Positions 8,138 to 20,337 of a DNA stretch of 64,000 nt are shown here, piece after piece. Positions within the stretch are counted from its first letter, which is position 1. Every line of letters begins with the position of its first letter. The stretch is taken from assembly GCF_016735515.1 (NCBI RefSeq), contig NZ_JAERQZ010000001.1:868001-932000 (forward strand). The letters are read 5' to 3'. This DNA is from Piscinibacter sp. HJYY11 (GTDB taxonomy: Bacteria > Pseudomonadota > Gammaproteobacteria > Burkholderiales > Burkholderiaceae_C). The notes under the pieces were generated by a model, which was not told the origin of the DNA, did not search any database, and saw nothing but the letters and a program-made list of their open reading frames with translations. The translations under genes were made by a program, and so were the position numbers.

Positions 8138-10558
8138 TCACGCACGCAGACGCACGCCCAGCCGTTGGCCGAGCGCTGCCACGACCTCGGCCTTGACCGA
8201 TTCGATGCGCTCGTCGGTCAGGGTGGTCGAGTCGTCGAGGATCTCCAAGCGCAGGGCCAGACTCCGTTCACCCGCAGCCATGTCGGTCGACGCACCGGCC
8301 GCCGGCTTGTAGACATCGAACAGCTTCACCGAGCGCACGAGTTGCTCGTTGGCGCCCTTGGCGGTTTCGATCAGGGCGTCGTGGCTGACCTGCTCACCTG
8401 CAATCACGGCGATGTCGCGCCAAGCCGATTGCTGCCGCGGGATCGGCTGGAAAGCCGGCACCGGCCGCTCGGTCAGCGCCGCCAGATCCAGCTCAAAGAG
8501 CACCGGCGTTCCCGGCAACTCATACGACTGGCGCCACTGAGGGTGCAACTCGCCGACAAAGCCGATCACCCGGCCGTCGATCTCGACACGTGCAGAGCGC
8601 CCTGGGTGCAAGGCGGGGTGTGAAGCGGGCACGAAGCGCGCCACGCGCGGCGAGAGCAAGGCCTCGACATCGCCCTTCACATCATAGAAGTCGACCGGGC
8701 GCGCCTTCGTGCCCCATTGCAGCTCATCCACCGAGTCACAGGCCAGCCCGGCGACACGCATCGGCTGATCGATGCCCGCCACCGCGCCGGCACCGTCGAC
8801 GACGGCCGCGTCCCGCTTGAAGACACGCCCGACTTCGGCGATGCGCACGCGCGTGGCTTTCCGGGTCAGGTTGAAGCGAAGCACCGAGACAAGGCTGCCG
8901 ATCAGGCTCGAGCGCATCACCGAGAGCGGACTGGCGATCGGGTTCAGCACGCGGATCGGGTTCTCGTTGCCGGCGAGTTCTTTTTCCCAACGCTCTTCGA
9001 CGAAGCTGAAGTTGATCGTCTCCTGATAGTCGAGCGCCGCCAGTGCGTGGCGGATCTCATGCACACCGCGGCGCGACTCGCTGCGCACATGCGCACGGAT
9101 CGGCGCGACCGGCGGGGTGTCGGGCAGGTTCTGGTAGCCCAGCACGCGCACCACTTCCTCGATCAGGTCTTCCTCGATCTGCAGGTCGAAGCGCCAGCTC
9201 GGCGGCGTGACGGTCAACACACCGGGCGCTTCGCTCACTTCAAGACCGAGGCGTCGCAGCACTTCGCCGCACTGGGCTTGCGTGACTGGCATGCCGATCA
9301 CCTTGGCTGCGCGATCGACGCGCAGCGACACGGGCTTGCGCGCCGGCAGCTTCGTCGCCTGGTCGTCCATGGCGGCCGGCTCGCCGCCGCAGATGTCAAG
9401 GATCAGCTGCGTGATGTGATCGATGTGCTCGACTGTCTGCGCGGGGTCCACGCCGCGCTCGAAACGATGGCCGGCATCGGTGCTGAAGTTGTAGCGGCGG
9501 GAACGGCCAGCGACGGCCTCGGGCCACCAGAACGCGGCTTCGACGTAGACGTTGCGCGTGTCGTCGGACACCGCGGTTGCGTCACCGCCCATGATGCCGG
9601 CGAGCGACTCCACGGCCTGATCGTCTGCAATCACACCGACCCGCTCGTCGACTTCGATCGTGTTGCCGTTGAGCAGCTTGAGCTGCTCGCCCTTGCGGCC
9701 CCAGCGCACGACGAGGCCGCCGTGAATCTTGTCGAGGTCGAAGATGTGCGACGGCCGGCCGTACTCGAACATCACGTAATTCGAGATGTCGACGAGCGCG
9801 GTGACCGAACGCTGGCCACAACGCGCGAGACGGTCGACCATCCACGCGGGTGTGTTCGCCTTTGTGTTGACGTTGCGGATGATGCGGCCCGAGAAACGGC
9901 CACACAGGTCGGGGGCTTCGATGCGCACCGGCAGCTTGTCGGCGTGCACGATCTTCGCCGGCGTGAAGCTCTGCTTCAACAGCGGCGAGCCGGTCAGCGC
10001 CGCAACTTCACGCGCGATGCCGTAGACGCTCAGGCAGTGCCCGAGGTTGGGCGTGAGCTTCAACGTGAAGAGCGTGTCGTCGAGCTTCAGGTGCTCGCGG
10101 ATCGACATCCCCACCGGCGCGTCGTCGGCAAGGATTAGCAGACCGCCGTGGTCTTCCGACAGCTTGAGCTCGCGCGCCGAGCACAGCATGCCCTGGCTCT
10201 CGACACCGCGCAGCTTGCCAAGCTTGATCTCGAAGGGCGCACCGCCCTCTTCCGCCGGCGGCAGCCGGGCACCGACCAGCGCGCACGGCACCTTGATGCC
10301 GGGGCGCACGTTGGGAGCGCCGCAGACGATGTTGAGCGTCGGGCCGCTGCCGGTGCGCACCTGGCAGACGTTGAGCCGATCGGCGTTCGGATGACGCGCG
10401 ACCTCGAGCACCTCGGCGACGACCACGTCGGAGAACGGTGGCGCGACGGGGCGCAGCTCTTCGACCTCCATGCCGGACATCGTCAGCAGGTCGGCCAGCT
10501 GTTCGGTGGTGAGGGGCGGGTTGCAGAACTCCCGCAGCCAGGACTCTGGAAATTGCAT
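8138..10558 (-). CDS. pheT: phenylalanyl-tRNA synthetase, beta subunit
   Basis: An 806-residue cytoplasmic subunit forming an alpha2beta2 enzyme with PheS. Domains in order are the N-terminal tRNA-binding/EMAP-like domain (about residues 40-150, with VGARLPP), B3/4 editing domain, B5 domain (about 400-475), a catalytic-like core ([14 protein letters not shown] belongs to the central part), and a C-terminal FDX-ACB domain ending [11 protein letters not shown]. Length is normal for proteobacteria. It starts 21 bases after the pheS stop, so the two subunits are co-transcribed. Confidence 0.97.
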   Translation of the reverse strand: MQFPESWLREFCNPPLTTEQLADLLTMSGMEVEELRPVAPPFSDVVVAEVLEVARHPNADRLNVCQVRTGSGPTLNIVCGAPNVRPGIKVPCALVGARLPPAEEGGAPFEIKLGKLRGVESQGMLCSARELKLSEDHGGLLILADDAPVGMSIREHLKLDDTLFTLKLTPNLGHCLSVYGIAREVAALTGSPLLKQSFTPAKIVHADKLPVRIEAPDLCGRFSGRIIRNVNTKANTPAWMVDRLARCGQRSVTALVDISNYVMFEYGRPSHIFDLDKIHGGLVVRWGRKGEQLKLLNGNTIEVDERVGVIADDQAVESLAGIMGGDATAVSDDTRNVYVEAAFWWPEAVAGRSRRYNFSTDAGHRFERGVDPAQTVEHIDHITQLILDICGGEPAAMDDQATKLPARKPVSLRVDRAAKVIGMPVTQAQCGEVLRRLGLEVSEAPGVLTVTPPSWRFDLQIEEDLIEEVVRVLGYQNLPDTPPVAPIRAHVRSESRRGVHEIRHALAALDYQETINFSFVEERWEKELAGNENPIRVLNPIASPLSVMRSSLIGSLVSVLRFNLTRKATRVRIAEVGRVFKRDAAVVDGAGAVAGIDQPMRVAGLACDSVDELQWGTKARPVDFYDVKGDVEALLSPRVARFVPASHPALHPGRSARVEIDGRVIGFVGELHPQWRQSYELPGTPVLFELDLAALTERPVPAFQPIPRQQSAWRDIAVIAGEQVSHDALIETAKGANEQLVRSVKLFDVYKPAAGASTDMAAGERSLALRLEILDDSTTLTDERIESVKAEVVAALGQRLGVRLRA

Positions 10559-10579
10559 CTCGTCTTTTCTGCTTCTGAT

Positions 10580-11623
10580 TTATTTGAACTGCGACAGGAA
10601 GCGCAAGTCACCCTCGAAGAACATGCGCAGGTCGCTCACGCCATATCGCAGCATCGCCAGGCGGTCGATGCCCGAGCCGAAGGCGAAGCCGATGTAGCGC
10701 TCGGGATCGAGGCCCATGTTGCGCACGACCTGCGGGTGCACCTGGCCAGAACCGGACACTTCAAGCCACCGGCCCTTCAGCGGCCCTCGCTCGAACATGA
10801 TGTCGATCTCGGCGCTGGGCTCGGTGAACGGGAAATAGCTGGGGCGGAAGCGCAGCTTGAGTTCGGTGGTTTCGAAGAAGGCCTGGATGAAGTCCAGGTA
10901 CATCGACTTCAGGTCCTTGAAGCTCACGTTCTCGCCGATCCAGAGGCCTTCGACCTGGTGGAACATCGGCGAGTGCGTCGCATCGCTGTCGACGCGGTAG
11001 GTGCGGCCTGGCGCGATGACCCGGATGTCGGGCATCTTCGCCTGACCTTCGTACTTTTTTGCATGCGCCCGCGCGTAACGCACCTGCATCGGCGAGGTGT
11101 GCGGACGCAGGTTGAGCCAGCGGCCTTCGGCGTCTTTCATGTCGACGTAGAAGGTGTCCTGCATCGAACGGGCCGGATGGTTCTCGGGATTGTTCAGTGC
11201 GGTAAAGCTGTACCAGTCGGTCTCGATCTCGGGGCCGTCGGCCACATCGAAACCCATCGAGCCGAAGATCGCTTCGATGCGCTCCATCGTGCGAGTGATC
11301 GGGTGCAGGCTGCCGATGCCGCGCTTGCGGCCGGGCAGCGTGACGTCGAGCGCTTCTGCCTTCAGCTGCGCCTGAAGCTCGGCATCGGCCAACGCCTGGC
11401 GGCGCGCATTGAGTGCGGCTTCGACGCGTTGTTTGGCCGCATTGATGTCGGCACCGCGGGTCTTCTTTTCTTCGGGCGATAGCGCGGCCAAGCCCTTGAG
11501 CAACTCGGTGACACGCCCGGACTTGCCGAGGTAGCGTGCCTTGGCGTTCTCCAGATCTGCAGGTGCGGTGGCCTCGTGGAAATCGGCCTGCGCAGCTTGC
11601 ACCAGTTGATCGAGATCGTTCAT
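10580..11623 (-). CDS. pheS: phenylalanyl-tRNA synthetase, alpha subunit
   Basis: A 347-residue catalytic subunit that charges tRNA-Phe. It has an N-terminal coiled coil and class II motifs, including [11 protein letters not shown] (motif 2 area) and [17 protein letters not shown] (motif 3) near the C terminus. ATG 11623 (MNDLDQLV) matches the family; a longer in-frame reading would cross a terminator hairpin and is not likely. The gene follows rplT, with that hairpin between. Confidence 0.97.
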   Translation of the reverse strand: MNDLDQLVQAAQADFHEATAPADLENAKARYLGKSGRVTELLKGLAALSPEEKKTRGADINAAKQRVEAALNARRQALADAELQAQLKAEALDVTLPGRKRGIGSLHPITRTMERIEAIFGSMGFDVADGPEIETDWYSFTALNNPENHPARSMQDTFYVDMKDAEGRWLNLRPHTSPMQVRYARAHAKKYEGQAKMPDIRVIAPGRTYRVDSDATHSPMFHQVEGLWIGENVSFKDLKSMYLDFIQAFFETTELKLRFRPSYFPFTEPSAEIDIMFERGPLKGRWLEVSGSGQVHPQVVRNMGLDPERYIGFAFGSGIDRLAMLRYGVSDLRMFFEGDLRFLSQFK

Positions 11624-11654
11624 CGGTTCAGTTGGACGGAAAGCGAATTCAGAA

Positions 11655-11688
11655 CAAACAAAAAAGGCCGCACACGAGGTCGGCCTTT
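11655..11688 (-). terminator. intergenic terminator or attenuator between rplT and pheS
   Basis: On the minus strand AAAGGCCG (11688-11681) and CGGCCTTT (11670-11663) pair around a 10-base loop and are followed by TTTGTTTG. It lies in the 113-base rplT-pheS gap, so it would reduce or regulate readthrough into pheST. No separate stop-bounded Phe-rich leader peptide like E. coli pheM was found. Confidence 0.65.
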
Positions 11689-11736
11689 GAAAGCTTGCGT
11701 GCGCCGGGCAAACAAACACCCGGCGTGATCACGACA

Positions 11737-12093
11737 TCAAGCGAGCTGGGCCTTCACCTTCTCGACGATGCTGCCAAAAGCGGCAGGATCATTCACGGCC
11801 ATGTCGGCAAGAACCTTGCGGTCGATGTCGATGTTGGCCTTCTTCAGGCCGGCCATGAACTTGCTGTAGGTGACACCCAGTCCACGGCTCGCCGCGTTGA
11901 TACGGGCGATCCAGAGCTGGCGGAACACACGCTTCTTGGTGCGGCGATCGCGATAGGCATATTGCCCAGCGCGCATGACCGCTTCCTTGGCGATGCGGAA
12001 TACGTTCTTGCGGCGGCCGCGGAAACCCTTGGCGAGTGCGAGAACTTTCTTGTGACGAGCACGTGCGGTTACACCACGTTTGACGCGAGGCAT
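11737..12093 (-). CDS. rplT: 50S ribosomal protein L20
   Basis: 118 residues, highly basic, with the typical start [16 protein letters not shown] and the [16 protein letters not shown] and [15 protein letters not shown] blocks. It binds 23S rRNA early in assembly and in enterobacteria represses its own operon by binding the mRNA leader. It follows rpmI by 19 bases. Confidence 0.98.
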   Translation of the reverse strand: MPRVKRGVTARARHKKVLALAKGFRGRRKNVFRIAKEAVMRAGQYAYRDRRTKKRVFRQLWIARINAASRGLGVTYSKFMAGLKKANIDIDRKVLADMAVNDPAAFGSIVEKVKAQLA

Positions 12094-12112
12094 GTCGTTT
12101 CCTTTCTAGAAA

Positions 12113-12316
12113 TCAGAGACCGGCGAACGGCAGCATCTGCGCCATCCCCGCCATGTTGGTCTCGTGGACGCCGACAGCACCACGGAGCTGGCGCTTGTTC
12201 TTCGTCGACTTCTTGGTCAGGATGTGGCGCTTGAACGCTTGACCGCGCTTGACGGTGCCACCCGGACGAACGCGAAAACGCTTTTTCGCACTGCTCTTGG
12301 TCTTCATTTTGGGCAT
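12113..12316 (-). CDS. rpmI: 50S ribosomal protein L35
   Basis: 67 residues, with the family start [16 protein letters not shown] and the [22 protein letters not shown] core. AAGGAGCAG precedes the ATG. It lies between infC and rplT with a structured leader upstream (12339-12382). Confidence 0.98.
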   Translation of the reverse strand: MPKMKTKSSAKKRFRVRPGGTVKRGQAFKRHILTKKSTKNKRQLRGAVGVHETNMAGMAQMLPFAGL

Positions 12317-12338
12317 GACTGCTCCTTCTAAATTGCTC

Positions 12339-12382
12339 CTGCAGGCGCCCGCGAAATCTCTCGCGGTCTTGTAAGCCTGCAG
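12339..12382 (-). promoter_or_regulatory. structured leader of rpmI-rplT (candidate L20/L35 autoregulatory element)
   Basis: Between infC and rpmI the minus-strand RNA can pair CTGCAGGC with GCCTGCAG (12375-12382 with 12339-12346), enclosing an inner CCGCGA/TCGCGG stem (12361-12366 with 12349-12354). The element ends about 10 bases upstream of the rpmI ribosome binding site. Known L20 control acts at this position in other proteobacteria, but no match to a defined motif was tested. Confidence 0.5.
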
Positions 12383-12442
12383 AGGCTTCTTGCATCACCC
12401 CGGTGACCAAACCAGGGCAGTGAACTCTTCAACGACCCTCGA

Positions 12443-12991
12443 CTACCGCTTCTTCGGCCCCAGGACCATGATCATCTGGCGGCCTTCGAGCTTGGGCATG
12501 TTCTCGACCACCGAACAATCTGCCAGGTCGTCGCGGATGCGCTCCAGAAGCCGCATGCCGATGTCCTGGTGGGTGATCTCGCGGCCGCGGTAGCGCAGCG
12601 TGACCTTGCCTTTGTCGCCGTCTTCCTCGATGAAGCGGCGCAGGTTGCGCAGCTTGATCTGGTAGTCGCCTTCATCGGTGCCCGGGCGGAACTTGACTTC
12701 CTTGATCTCGATGACCTTCTGCTTGGCCTTTGCCTCCGCCGCGCGCTTCTGCTCCTGGTACTTGAACTTGCCGTAGTCCATCAAGCGGCACACAGGCGGG
12801 TCGGCCTGGGCGGCGATCTCGACAAGGTCAACATCCAGTTCACCCGCCATCCGCAAAGCTTCTTGCAGGGGGACGATGCCCAAGGGCTCGTTGTCCACCC
12901 CGTTGAGCCGGACTTCCGGCGCCATGATTTCGCGGTTCAGGCGGTGCTTGCGTTCCACGTTGGGAGCGCGGCGGTCAGCAAAAGTAGCGAT
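12443..12991 (-). CDS. infC: translation initiation factor IF-3, predicted AUC start
   Basis: IF-3 binds the 30S subunit and checks start-codon selection. The protein has [22 protein letters not shown], the linker [18 protein letters not shown] and the C-terminal [11 protein letters not shown] block. A conventional GTG at 12958 has no ribosome binding site. Eleven codons upstream in frame is ATC (12991), with GAAGGA 8 bases before it, giving 182 residues with the start (M)[10 protein letters not shown], close to the usual 180. Rare AUU/AUC starts are the known basis of IF-3 autoregulation. The start is inferred; the gene call is firm. Confidence 0.95.
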   Translation of the reverse strand: MATFADRRAPNVERKHRLNREIMAPEVRLNGVDNEPLGIVPLQEALRMAGELDVDLVEIAAQADPPVCRLMDYGKFKYQEQKRAAEAKAKQKVIEIKEVKFRPGTDEGDYQIKLRNLRRFIEEDGDKGKVTLRYRGREITHQDIGMRLLERIRDDLADCSVVENMPKLEGRQMIMVLGPKKR

Positions 12992-13068
12992 AGTTCAAAT
13001 CCTTCAGCGAACCCCAAGGCGACAGGGCCCAAAAATAATCAAAGCGTGCTGGGCAACCGGACCTCTCG

Positions 13069-14988
13069 TCAAACGCGATTGGCAATGTCACCCGCGATCT
13101 TCAAAGCGAAGTCGGCGAGGGGCATCACACCGAGGTCTTGGTTACCGCGAGCGCGCACGGCAACGGCCCCGTTCGCCTTCTCCTTGTCGCCAACGACGAG
13201 GAGGAACGGGACCTTTTGCAGGGAATGCTCGCGGATTTTACGGGTAATTTTCTCGTTGCGCAAATCGCTCTCGACTCTAAGCCCTTGTTTTTGAAGCGTT
13301 TTCGTCACGTCCCGCGCGTAATCCGCCTGATCGTCGGTGATGCTCATGACCACGGCCTGCACCGGGGAAAGCCAAACCGGCAGCGCGCCTGCATGCTGCT
13401 CGATGAGGATGCCGATGAAGCGTTCCAGGCTGCCAACGATGGCTCGATGCAACATGAGGGGCCGGTGGCGAGCACCGTCCTCGCCGACAAAATCGGCATC
13501 AAGACGCTCCGGCATATTCGGATCGACCTGGATCGTGCCGCACTGCCAAGGGCGGCCCAGCGCGTCTTTCAGCGTGTACTCGATCTTCGGACCGTAGAAC
13601 GCGCCCTCGCCTGGCAGGTATTCGAATTCGCACCCCGAGGCGCGCAGGCCATCTGCCAGCGCAGCTTCGGCCTTGTCCCAGCTTTCTTCGGTACCGATGC
13701 GGTTCTCGGGGCGCGTCGAAAGCTTGTAGATGATGTCGGTGAAACCGAAGTCCTTGTAGACCTTCTGCAGCAGCGCCGTGAAGGCCGTGACTTCGGCCTG
13801 GATGTGCTCTTCCGTGCAGAAGATGTGGCCGTCGTCCTGCGTGAAGCCCCGCACGCGCATGATGCCGTGCAGCCCGCCCGTAGGCTCGTTGCGATGGCAC
13901 TGCCCGAATTCGCCATAGCGCAGCGGCAAGTCGCGATAGCTCTTGATGCCCTGCTTGAAGATCAGGATGTGGCCAGGGCAGTTCATCGGTTTCAGCGCGT
14001 AGTCGCGCTTCTCCGACTCGGTGGTGAACATGTTCTCGCGGTACTTGCCCCAATGGCCCGTCTTCTCCCACAGACCCTGATCCAGGATCTGCGGGCCTTT
14101 CACTTCCTGGTAGCCGTTGTCGCGGTAGACCGCGCGCATGTACTGCTCGACCTGCTGCCAGATCACCCAGCCCTTCGGGTGCCAGAAGACCGTGCCGGGC
14201 GAATGTTCGTCGATGTGAAAGAGATCGAGCTCGCGCCCGAGCCGGCGGTGATCGCGCTTTTCGGCCTCTTCGAGCATCGTGAGGTATTGCTGAAGCTCGT
14301 CCTTCGTGGCCCATGCGGTGCCGTAGACCCGCTGCAGCATCTCGTTGCGGTGGTCGCCACGCCAATAGGCACCGGCCACCTTCATCAGCTTGAAGTGTTT
14401 GAGCTTGCCTGTGCTGGGCACGTGAGGGCCGCGGCACAGGTCTTCGAACTTGCCTTCGCGGTACAGCGAGACGTCTTCGTTCGCCGGGATGCTCGCGATG
14501 ATCTCGGCCTTGTAGTGCTCGCCCAGGCTCTTGAAATACGCCACCGCCTCGTCGCGCGGCAGCACGCGGCGCTCGACTTTCTCGTCCTTCTTGGCGAGTT
14601 CCGACATCTTTGCTTCGATGGCAGCCAGGTCTTCGGGCGTGAAGGGACGCTTGTACGAGAAGTCGTAATAGAAGCCGTTCTCGATGACCGGGCCGATCGT
14701 GACCTGGGCCTCCGGGAACAGCTCCTTCACCGCATACGCCAGCAGGTGCGCCGTCGAATGGCGAATGACGTCCAGGCCGTCAGCATCCTTGTCGGTCAGG
14801 ATGGCCAGCGACGTGTCGGCTTCGATGCGGTAGCTGGTGTCGACGACCTTGGCGTCGCTGCCCTGCCCCACGCGGCCAGCCAACGCAGCCTTGGCCAAGC
14901 CGGTGCCGATCGAAGCAGCCACCTCGGCCACCGTCACGGGGCCGTCGAACTGACGCTTGGATCCATCGGGCAATTGAACGGAAATCAT
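13069..14988 (-). CDS. thrS: threonyl-tRNA synthetase
   Basis: 639 residues. Domains in order: N-terminal TGS domain (1-61), editing domain with HSTAH (H77, H81) and the DLCRGPH block, class II catalytic core ([28 protein letters not shown]), then the anticodon-binding domain from about 535. It charges tRNA-Thr and removes mischarged Ser. ATG 14988 has CTGGAG upstream. It is the first gene of the translation cluster, and its leader carries a Thr-rich peptide and a terminator, so attenuation by Thr-tRNA level is likely. Confidence 0.98.
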   Translation of the reverse strand: MISVQLPDGSKRQFDGPVTVAEVAASIGTGLAKAALAGRVGQGSDAKVVDTSYRIEADTSLAILTDKDADGLDVIRHSTAHLLAYAVKELFPEAQVTIGPVIENGFYYDFSYKRPFTPEDLAAIEAKMSELAKKDEKVERRVLPRDEAVAYFKSLGEHYKAEIIASIPANEDVSLYREGKFEDLCRGPHVPSTGKLKHFKLMKVAGAYWRGDHRNEMLQRVYGTAWATKDELQQYLTMLEEAEKRDHRRLGRELDLFHIDEHSPGTVFWHPKGWVIWQQVEQYMRAVYRDNGYQEVKGPQILDQGLWEKTGHWGKYRENMFTTESEKRDYALKPMNCPGHILIFKQGIKSYRDLPLRYGEFGQCHRNEPTGGLHGIMRVRGFTQDDGHIFCTEEHIQAEVTAFTALLQKVYKDFGFTDIIYKLSTRPENRIGTEESWDKAEAALADGLRASGCEFEYLPGEGAFYGPKIEYTLKDALGRPWQCGTIQVDPNMPERLDADFVGEDGARHRPLMLHRAIVGSLERFIGILIEQHAGALPVWLSPVQAVVMSITDDQADYARDVTKTLQKQGLRVESDLRNEKITRKIREHSLQKVPFLLVVGDKEKANGAVAVRARGNQDLGVMPLADFALKIAGDIANRV

Positions 14989-15004
14989 GATGAGCGAACT
15001 CCAG

Positions 15005-15036
15005 AAAGCAAAAAGCGCGGTGGTGAACCGCGCTTT
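15005..15036 (-). terminator. leader terminator upstream of thrS (attenuator)
   Basis: On the minus strand AAAGCGCGG (15036-15028) pairs perfectly with CCGCGCTTT (15020-15012) around 7 bases and is followed by TTGCTTT. It ends about 15 bases before the thrS ribosome binding site and lies after the leader peptide, so it can stop transcription before thrS. Confidence 0.8.
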
Positions 15037-15076
15037 CTGATGATGACGAGAAGAGACGTGACGAAGCCGCGGCCGA

Positions 15077-15121
15077 CTAAACCTTTACCTGCCGGGTCGT
15101 AGTTCGCGGTGTCATAACCAT
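15077..15121 (-). CDS. thrS leader peptide, threonine-rich (14 residues)
   Basis: A small frame starting at ATG 15121 reads [14 protein letters not shown] then TAG. Four of 14 codons are Thr (ACA, ACT, ACG, ACC), three of them consecutive. AGAAGGG sits 5 bases upstream of the ATG, a better ribosome binding site than many genes here have. It is followed by a CCGCGG-containing segment (15066-15072) that could pair with either the leader codons or the terminator's 5' arm, then by the terminator at 15012-15036. This is the architecture of ribosome-mediated attenuation. It is too short for normal gene finders; expression is inferred. Confidence 0.65.
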   Translation of the reverse strand: MVMTPRTTTRQVKV

Positions 15122-15177
15122 GGTGCCCTTCTCGCTCTTGTAGATTGCCAGTGGAACTGGAAGGCGCCGATTCTAGT

Positions 15178-15948
15178 TCAGCCCCGTGCCGTGTACTCGG
15201 AAAAGATGCCCAATTCCACATACCGCCCCGACTCCAGCAGCCCGGCTTCGGTCAAGGACGCGATGACCTGGGCCGGGGGAATGCAACCGGCGATCGTGTC
15301 CCAGTAGTAGCGCCACAGCATGGGCGTCGTGGACGACTTGGACACGAAGCGCGCCAGCAGCGGCACCACGCCCCGCATGTAGGCCTTCAGCAAGGCCGTG
15401 GCGATGCGCCCTTGCGGCATGGTGATCTCCAGGATCAGCAGGCGGCCGCCCGGCTTGAGCACGCGGCGGAACTCGGCGCAGGCCTTCGAGAAGTCGCTGA
15501 TGTGGCGCAGCGCGTAGCCCATGACCAGGAAATCGACCGACGCGTCGGGCACGGGAATCTCTTCGGCACGACCGAGCTTGCACACCACGTCGGCCGGCAG
15601 CTTCGCCTGCGCCATCATGCCCGGGCTTGGGTCGACGCCGATCAGCTTGGAGGGTTCGCCGGTGATCTTGAGGATCTGCTGCGACACGATCCCGGTGCCC
15701 ATGCCCACGTCCACCACCGTCATGCCGGGCTTGAGGCCTGCACGCTTGAGTGCGCGGCCGCGGTAGCTGGCACCCGTGCCCAGGCCCAGGATGGCTTCGA
15801 GCCGGTTGTAGTCGACCGCGGTGTCGTCGAAGGTCTTGCGCAGGAAACTCTCGCGGGCCTGCAGATCGTTGGACGGGTAGTAGTCCGGCAGCGGCTGGTG
15901 CGGGAGTTGGACAGCTTGGGCGCTCGGGCGGCCCTGCGGGTTGGTCAT
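15178..15948 (-). CDS. UbiE/COQ5-type SAM-dependent methyltransferase
   Basis: 256 residues with a class I Rossmann fold: motif I VVDVGMGTG near residues 79-87, post-I LIGVDPSPGMM, and ALRHISDFSKACAEFRRVLKPGG (motif II/III area), which is typical of UbiE relatives. UbiE methylates the quinone ring, but this protein has an N-terminal extension and only moderate similarity, so another small-molecule substrate is possible. GGAGGAG precedes ATG 15948. It is transcribed with the patatin gene; the thrS promoter probably overlaps its 3' end. Confidence 0.75.
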   Translation of the reverse strand: MTNPQGRPSAQAVQLPHQPLPDYYPSNDLQARESFLRKTFDDTAVDYNRLEAILGLGTGASYRGRALKRAGLKPGMTVVDVGMGTGIVSQQILKITGEPSKLIGVDPSPGMMAQAKLPADVVCKLGRAEEIPVPDASVDFLVMGYALRHISDFSKACAEFRRVLKPGGRLLILEITMPQGRIATALLKAYMRGVVPLLARFVSKSSTTPMLWRYYWDTIAGCIPPAQVIASLTEAGLLESGRYVELGIFSEYTARG

Positions 15949-15991
15949 GGTGCGGCTCCTCCTGTGGTGGGCGACGGTCGTGGGTCGGTGA

Positions 15992-17077
15992 TCAAAGTGG
16001 CAACGCGGCGATGGGCTGGCGCCGTTCGACGAGCGCTTGGAACTCGTCTCGCAGGCGTTCGCTTTCTGCCACTGCCTGCCTCCAGGACCTCACCCGGGCA
16101 GGCACATCGTGGGTATAGCGTTTGAAATCGTTGCGGTCCGGAAGCTTGCCATTGGGAAGCGTTGCAATCCATTCGGGATTAGGCGATAGGACCACGACAT
16201 TATCCAGGTGCGCGCTCGAGCGGTGGCGGTGCTTCAGCGCCTTGTCAAGCCAACCGGGAATAATCGTCTTCTGGAAGTGCGGATAGAGCACCAAGCCCTC
16301 GCGCAACGAGGCGTAGTTCAGGTGCAGGTGGTAGTCGGTGATGCCACCATCCCAATAGGCACCGCGCGGCCCGCCGGGGATGTCGTGCACCGCATCGAGC
16401 CAGAACGGGATCGAGCAGCTTGCGAGAATGCTCCGCTGCAGGTTCTGCGCATCGAGCGAGACGATGCGGGTGCTGTAGTCGTGGGTGTGAAGCGGAAAGG
16501 TGTCACGCGCATCGGAGAAGATCACCCGCTCGAGCCACGCCCCCATGGCCTTGCGGCTCACGACGTTGGTCGCGAAAGCGCCCAGGTACCCCAGAGGCGT
16601 CGTGACGCGCGACAGGCTACGACCTTCGCGCCTGAGCACGTGCCTGCCTCGGCTGGTGAACACATGCAGGCGGAACCTGGGGTGCGCGAGCACACGCGCT
16701 TCCTGTCCCGCGAAGTGCTCCAGCAGCTTTGCGCCAAACACCTCGCTCACATGCGTGGGCGTCGGCGCCTTGCCGGCCTTGTGCTCGTATTCCTGCGTGA
16801 TGTAGTCATCGGCCATACGGGCGAAGGCCTGCCGCGGGTTGTCCAGGCAGGCCGTCGCCATGCGCCAGGCGCCGATCGACGCACCGATCAAATGGACGGG
16901 TTGCCCCTCGTCGCGCAGCAGCCAGTCCCCGAAGATGAACTGGTCGAGAGGGCCGAGCACCAGGCCCTTCGGCCCTCCCGCCGCACCGGGAATGGCCCGC
17001 ACGTCCGATGCCGCAAGCCCGTGCTCTCGCAAGTGCTTCAGCGCACGCGGACCGGCGTGGACCTGCAGGGCTTGCAT
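15992..17077 (-). CDS. patatin-like phospholipase
   Basis: 361 residues. The oxyanion loop GAAGGPKG is at 31-38, the nucleophile elbow GASIG places Ser at 67, and DGG of YWDGGITDYH gives catalytic Asp 243, so the Ser-Asp dyad is intact. Such enzymes hydrolyse acyl esters of lipids. No signal peptide is seen. ATG 17077 is chosen with GAGG just upstream; a longer frame reaches into the tex gene and has no homologous look. The start is 13 bases after the tex stop, so it is probably co-transcribed with tex. Confidence 0.88.
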   Translation of the reverse strand: MQALQVHAGPRALKHLREHGLAASDVRAIPGAAGGPKGLVLGPLDQFIFGDWLLRDEGQPVHLIGASIGAWRMATACLDNPRQAFARMADDYITQEYEHKAGKAPTPTHVSEVFGAKLLEHFAGQEARVLAHPRFRLHVFTSRGRHVLRREGRSLSRVTTPLGYLGAFATNVVSRKAMGAWLERVIFSDARDTFPLHTHDYSTRIVSLDAQNLQRSILASCSIPFWLDAVHDIPGGPRGAYWDGGITDYHLHLNYASLREGLVLYPHFQKTIIPGWLDKALKHRHRSSAHLDNVVVLSPNPEWIATLPNGKLPDRNDFKRYTHDVPARVRSWRQAVAESERLRDEFQALVERRQPIAALPL

Positions 17078-17090
17078 CACCTCAGGCCGG

Positions 17091-19424
<2,334 letters not shown>

Positions 19425-19478
19425 GTACAGCTGTCCGCAGAGGGACGAAAAACGAAAGCGGCGAAGTGTGCCACACGG

Positions 19479-20249
19479 TCATTTCGCCTCGGGCGCTGCC
19501 CCTGCACCCGGTTCGGGAACGGTGCCACGCTGCTCCGGCGGCAGTTCGGCGCGCAGCGCGTCGATCTGCTCCTTTTTCTGCGCCAGGCTCAGGTTCGGGT
19601 TCTGGTCGATCACCGCGGCCATCATCACGGCGCGGGCGTTGCGGATGTCCGCCCCGAAGAGCGCGGTGGCCGTCGCTTCGTCGAAATGCCGCCGCTGGAT
19701 GCGGCCCACCTGGGCAAAGTACTCGTCGACGCTCTGCTGCGTCTCGGGAATGCCGAGCTGCGCACCTTCTGCGCGCAGGTCCGTCTGGTAGCTCCGATAG
19801 CCTTGCAGCAGCTTCAGCGCCCTATCCGCCTCTTCCTTCGGCAGGCCCTGGCGCAGCGTGTACTCCAGCTTCTCGAGTTCCTTCTGGGACGGGGGGTCCG
19901 ACAGCTGCGTCATCAGCGTGTCCAGCGTTGCCCGGGTCTCGCCGTCGACGTTGAGTCCGCCACCAAACCCAAGCTGGAAGAGGCGGGACACGTCCATGCG
20001 GGCACCAAGGACATCGACTTCCACGAGGCCGTTGTCGCCCATCACCGCGCCGCCAGAGGCTCCACTCGCAGCACTTGATATTTGTTTCTGGGCGGAATCG
20101 CTTCGCTGCGCGGTCTCAGCAGCTGGGTACAAATCGGCGGGACTGCCGAACCACTGCCAGCCCACAGCGCCTATCACCGCCACCGCCCCGGCCAAAGCCC
20201 AGAAGGCGGGTCGTTTCCACACGGGCGAATCGTTGATGTGCACGGACAT
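19479..20249 (-). CDS. lipase chaperone (foldase)-like membrane-anchored protein
   Basis: 256 residues with one N-terminal membrane anchor (FWALAGAVAVIGAVGWQWF, about 14-32), then a periplasmic helical domain. The C-terminal half resembles lipase-specific foldases (Lif): FDEATATALFGADIRNARAVMM and LSLAQKKEQIDALRAELPPE. The Lif signature RxxFDYxLS is not intact; the equivalent segment reads SRLFQLGF. It is also shorter than classic Lif proteins (about 330-350). No LipA-type lipase is nearby; instead two exported PETase-like esterases start on the opposite strand 206 bases away. Function as their foldase is speculation. ATG 20249 places the anchor at the N terminus. Confidence 0.65.
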   Translation of the reverse strand: MSVHINDSPVWKRPAFWALAGAVAVIGAVGWQWFGSPADLYPAAETAQRSDSAQKQISSAASGASGGAVMGDNGLVEVDVLGARMDVSRLFQLGFGGGLNVDGETRATLDTLMTQLSDPPSQKELEKLEYTLRQGLPKEEADRALKLLQGYRSYQTDLRAEGAQLGIPETQQSVDEYFAQVGRIQRRHFDEATATALFGADIRNARAVMMAAVIDQNPNLSLAQKKEQIDALRAELPPEQRGTVPEPGAGAAPEAK

Positions 20250-20337
20250 ACAAAAAACTTTCTGAATCAGAACTATCGGGCCGCCACGAGAGGCTACTTG
20301 CCGCGCAAGCCTCACATACCGGGCCTGAATTCAGGAT

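Noticed and set aside
11624..11736. A Phe-containing frame upstream of pheS as a pheM-like leader peptide.
   Set aside because: It runs through the hairpin and into pheS without a stop, so it cannot act as a classical attenuation leader.
12443..12958. GTG at 12958 as the infC start.
   Set aside because: No ribosome binding site, and it removes conserved N-terminal residues; the ATC at 12991 has both.
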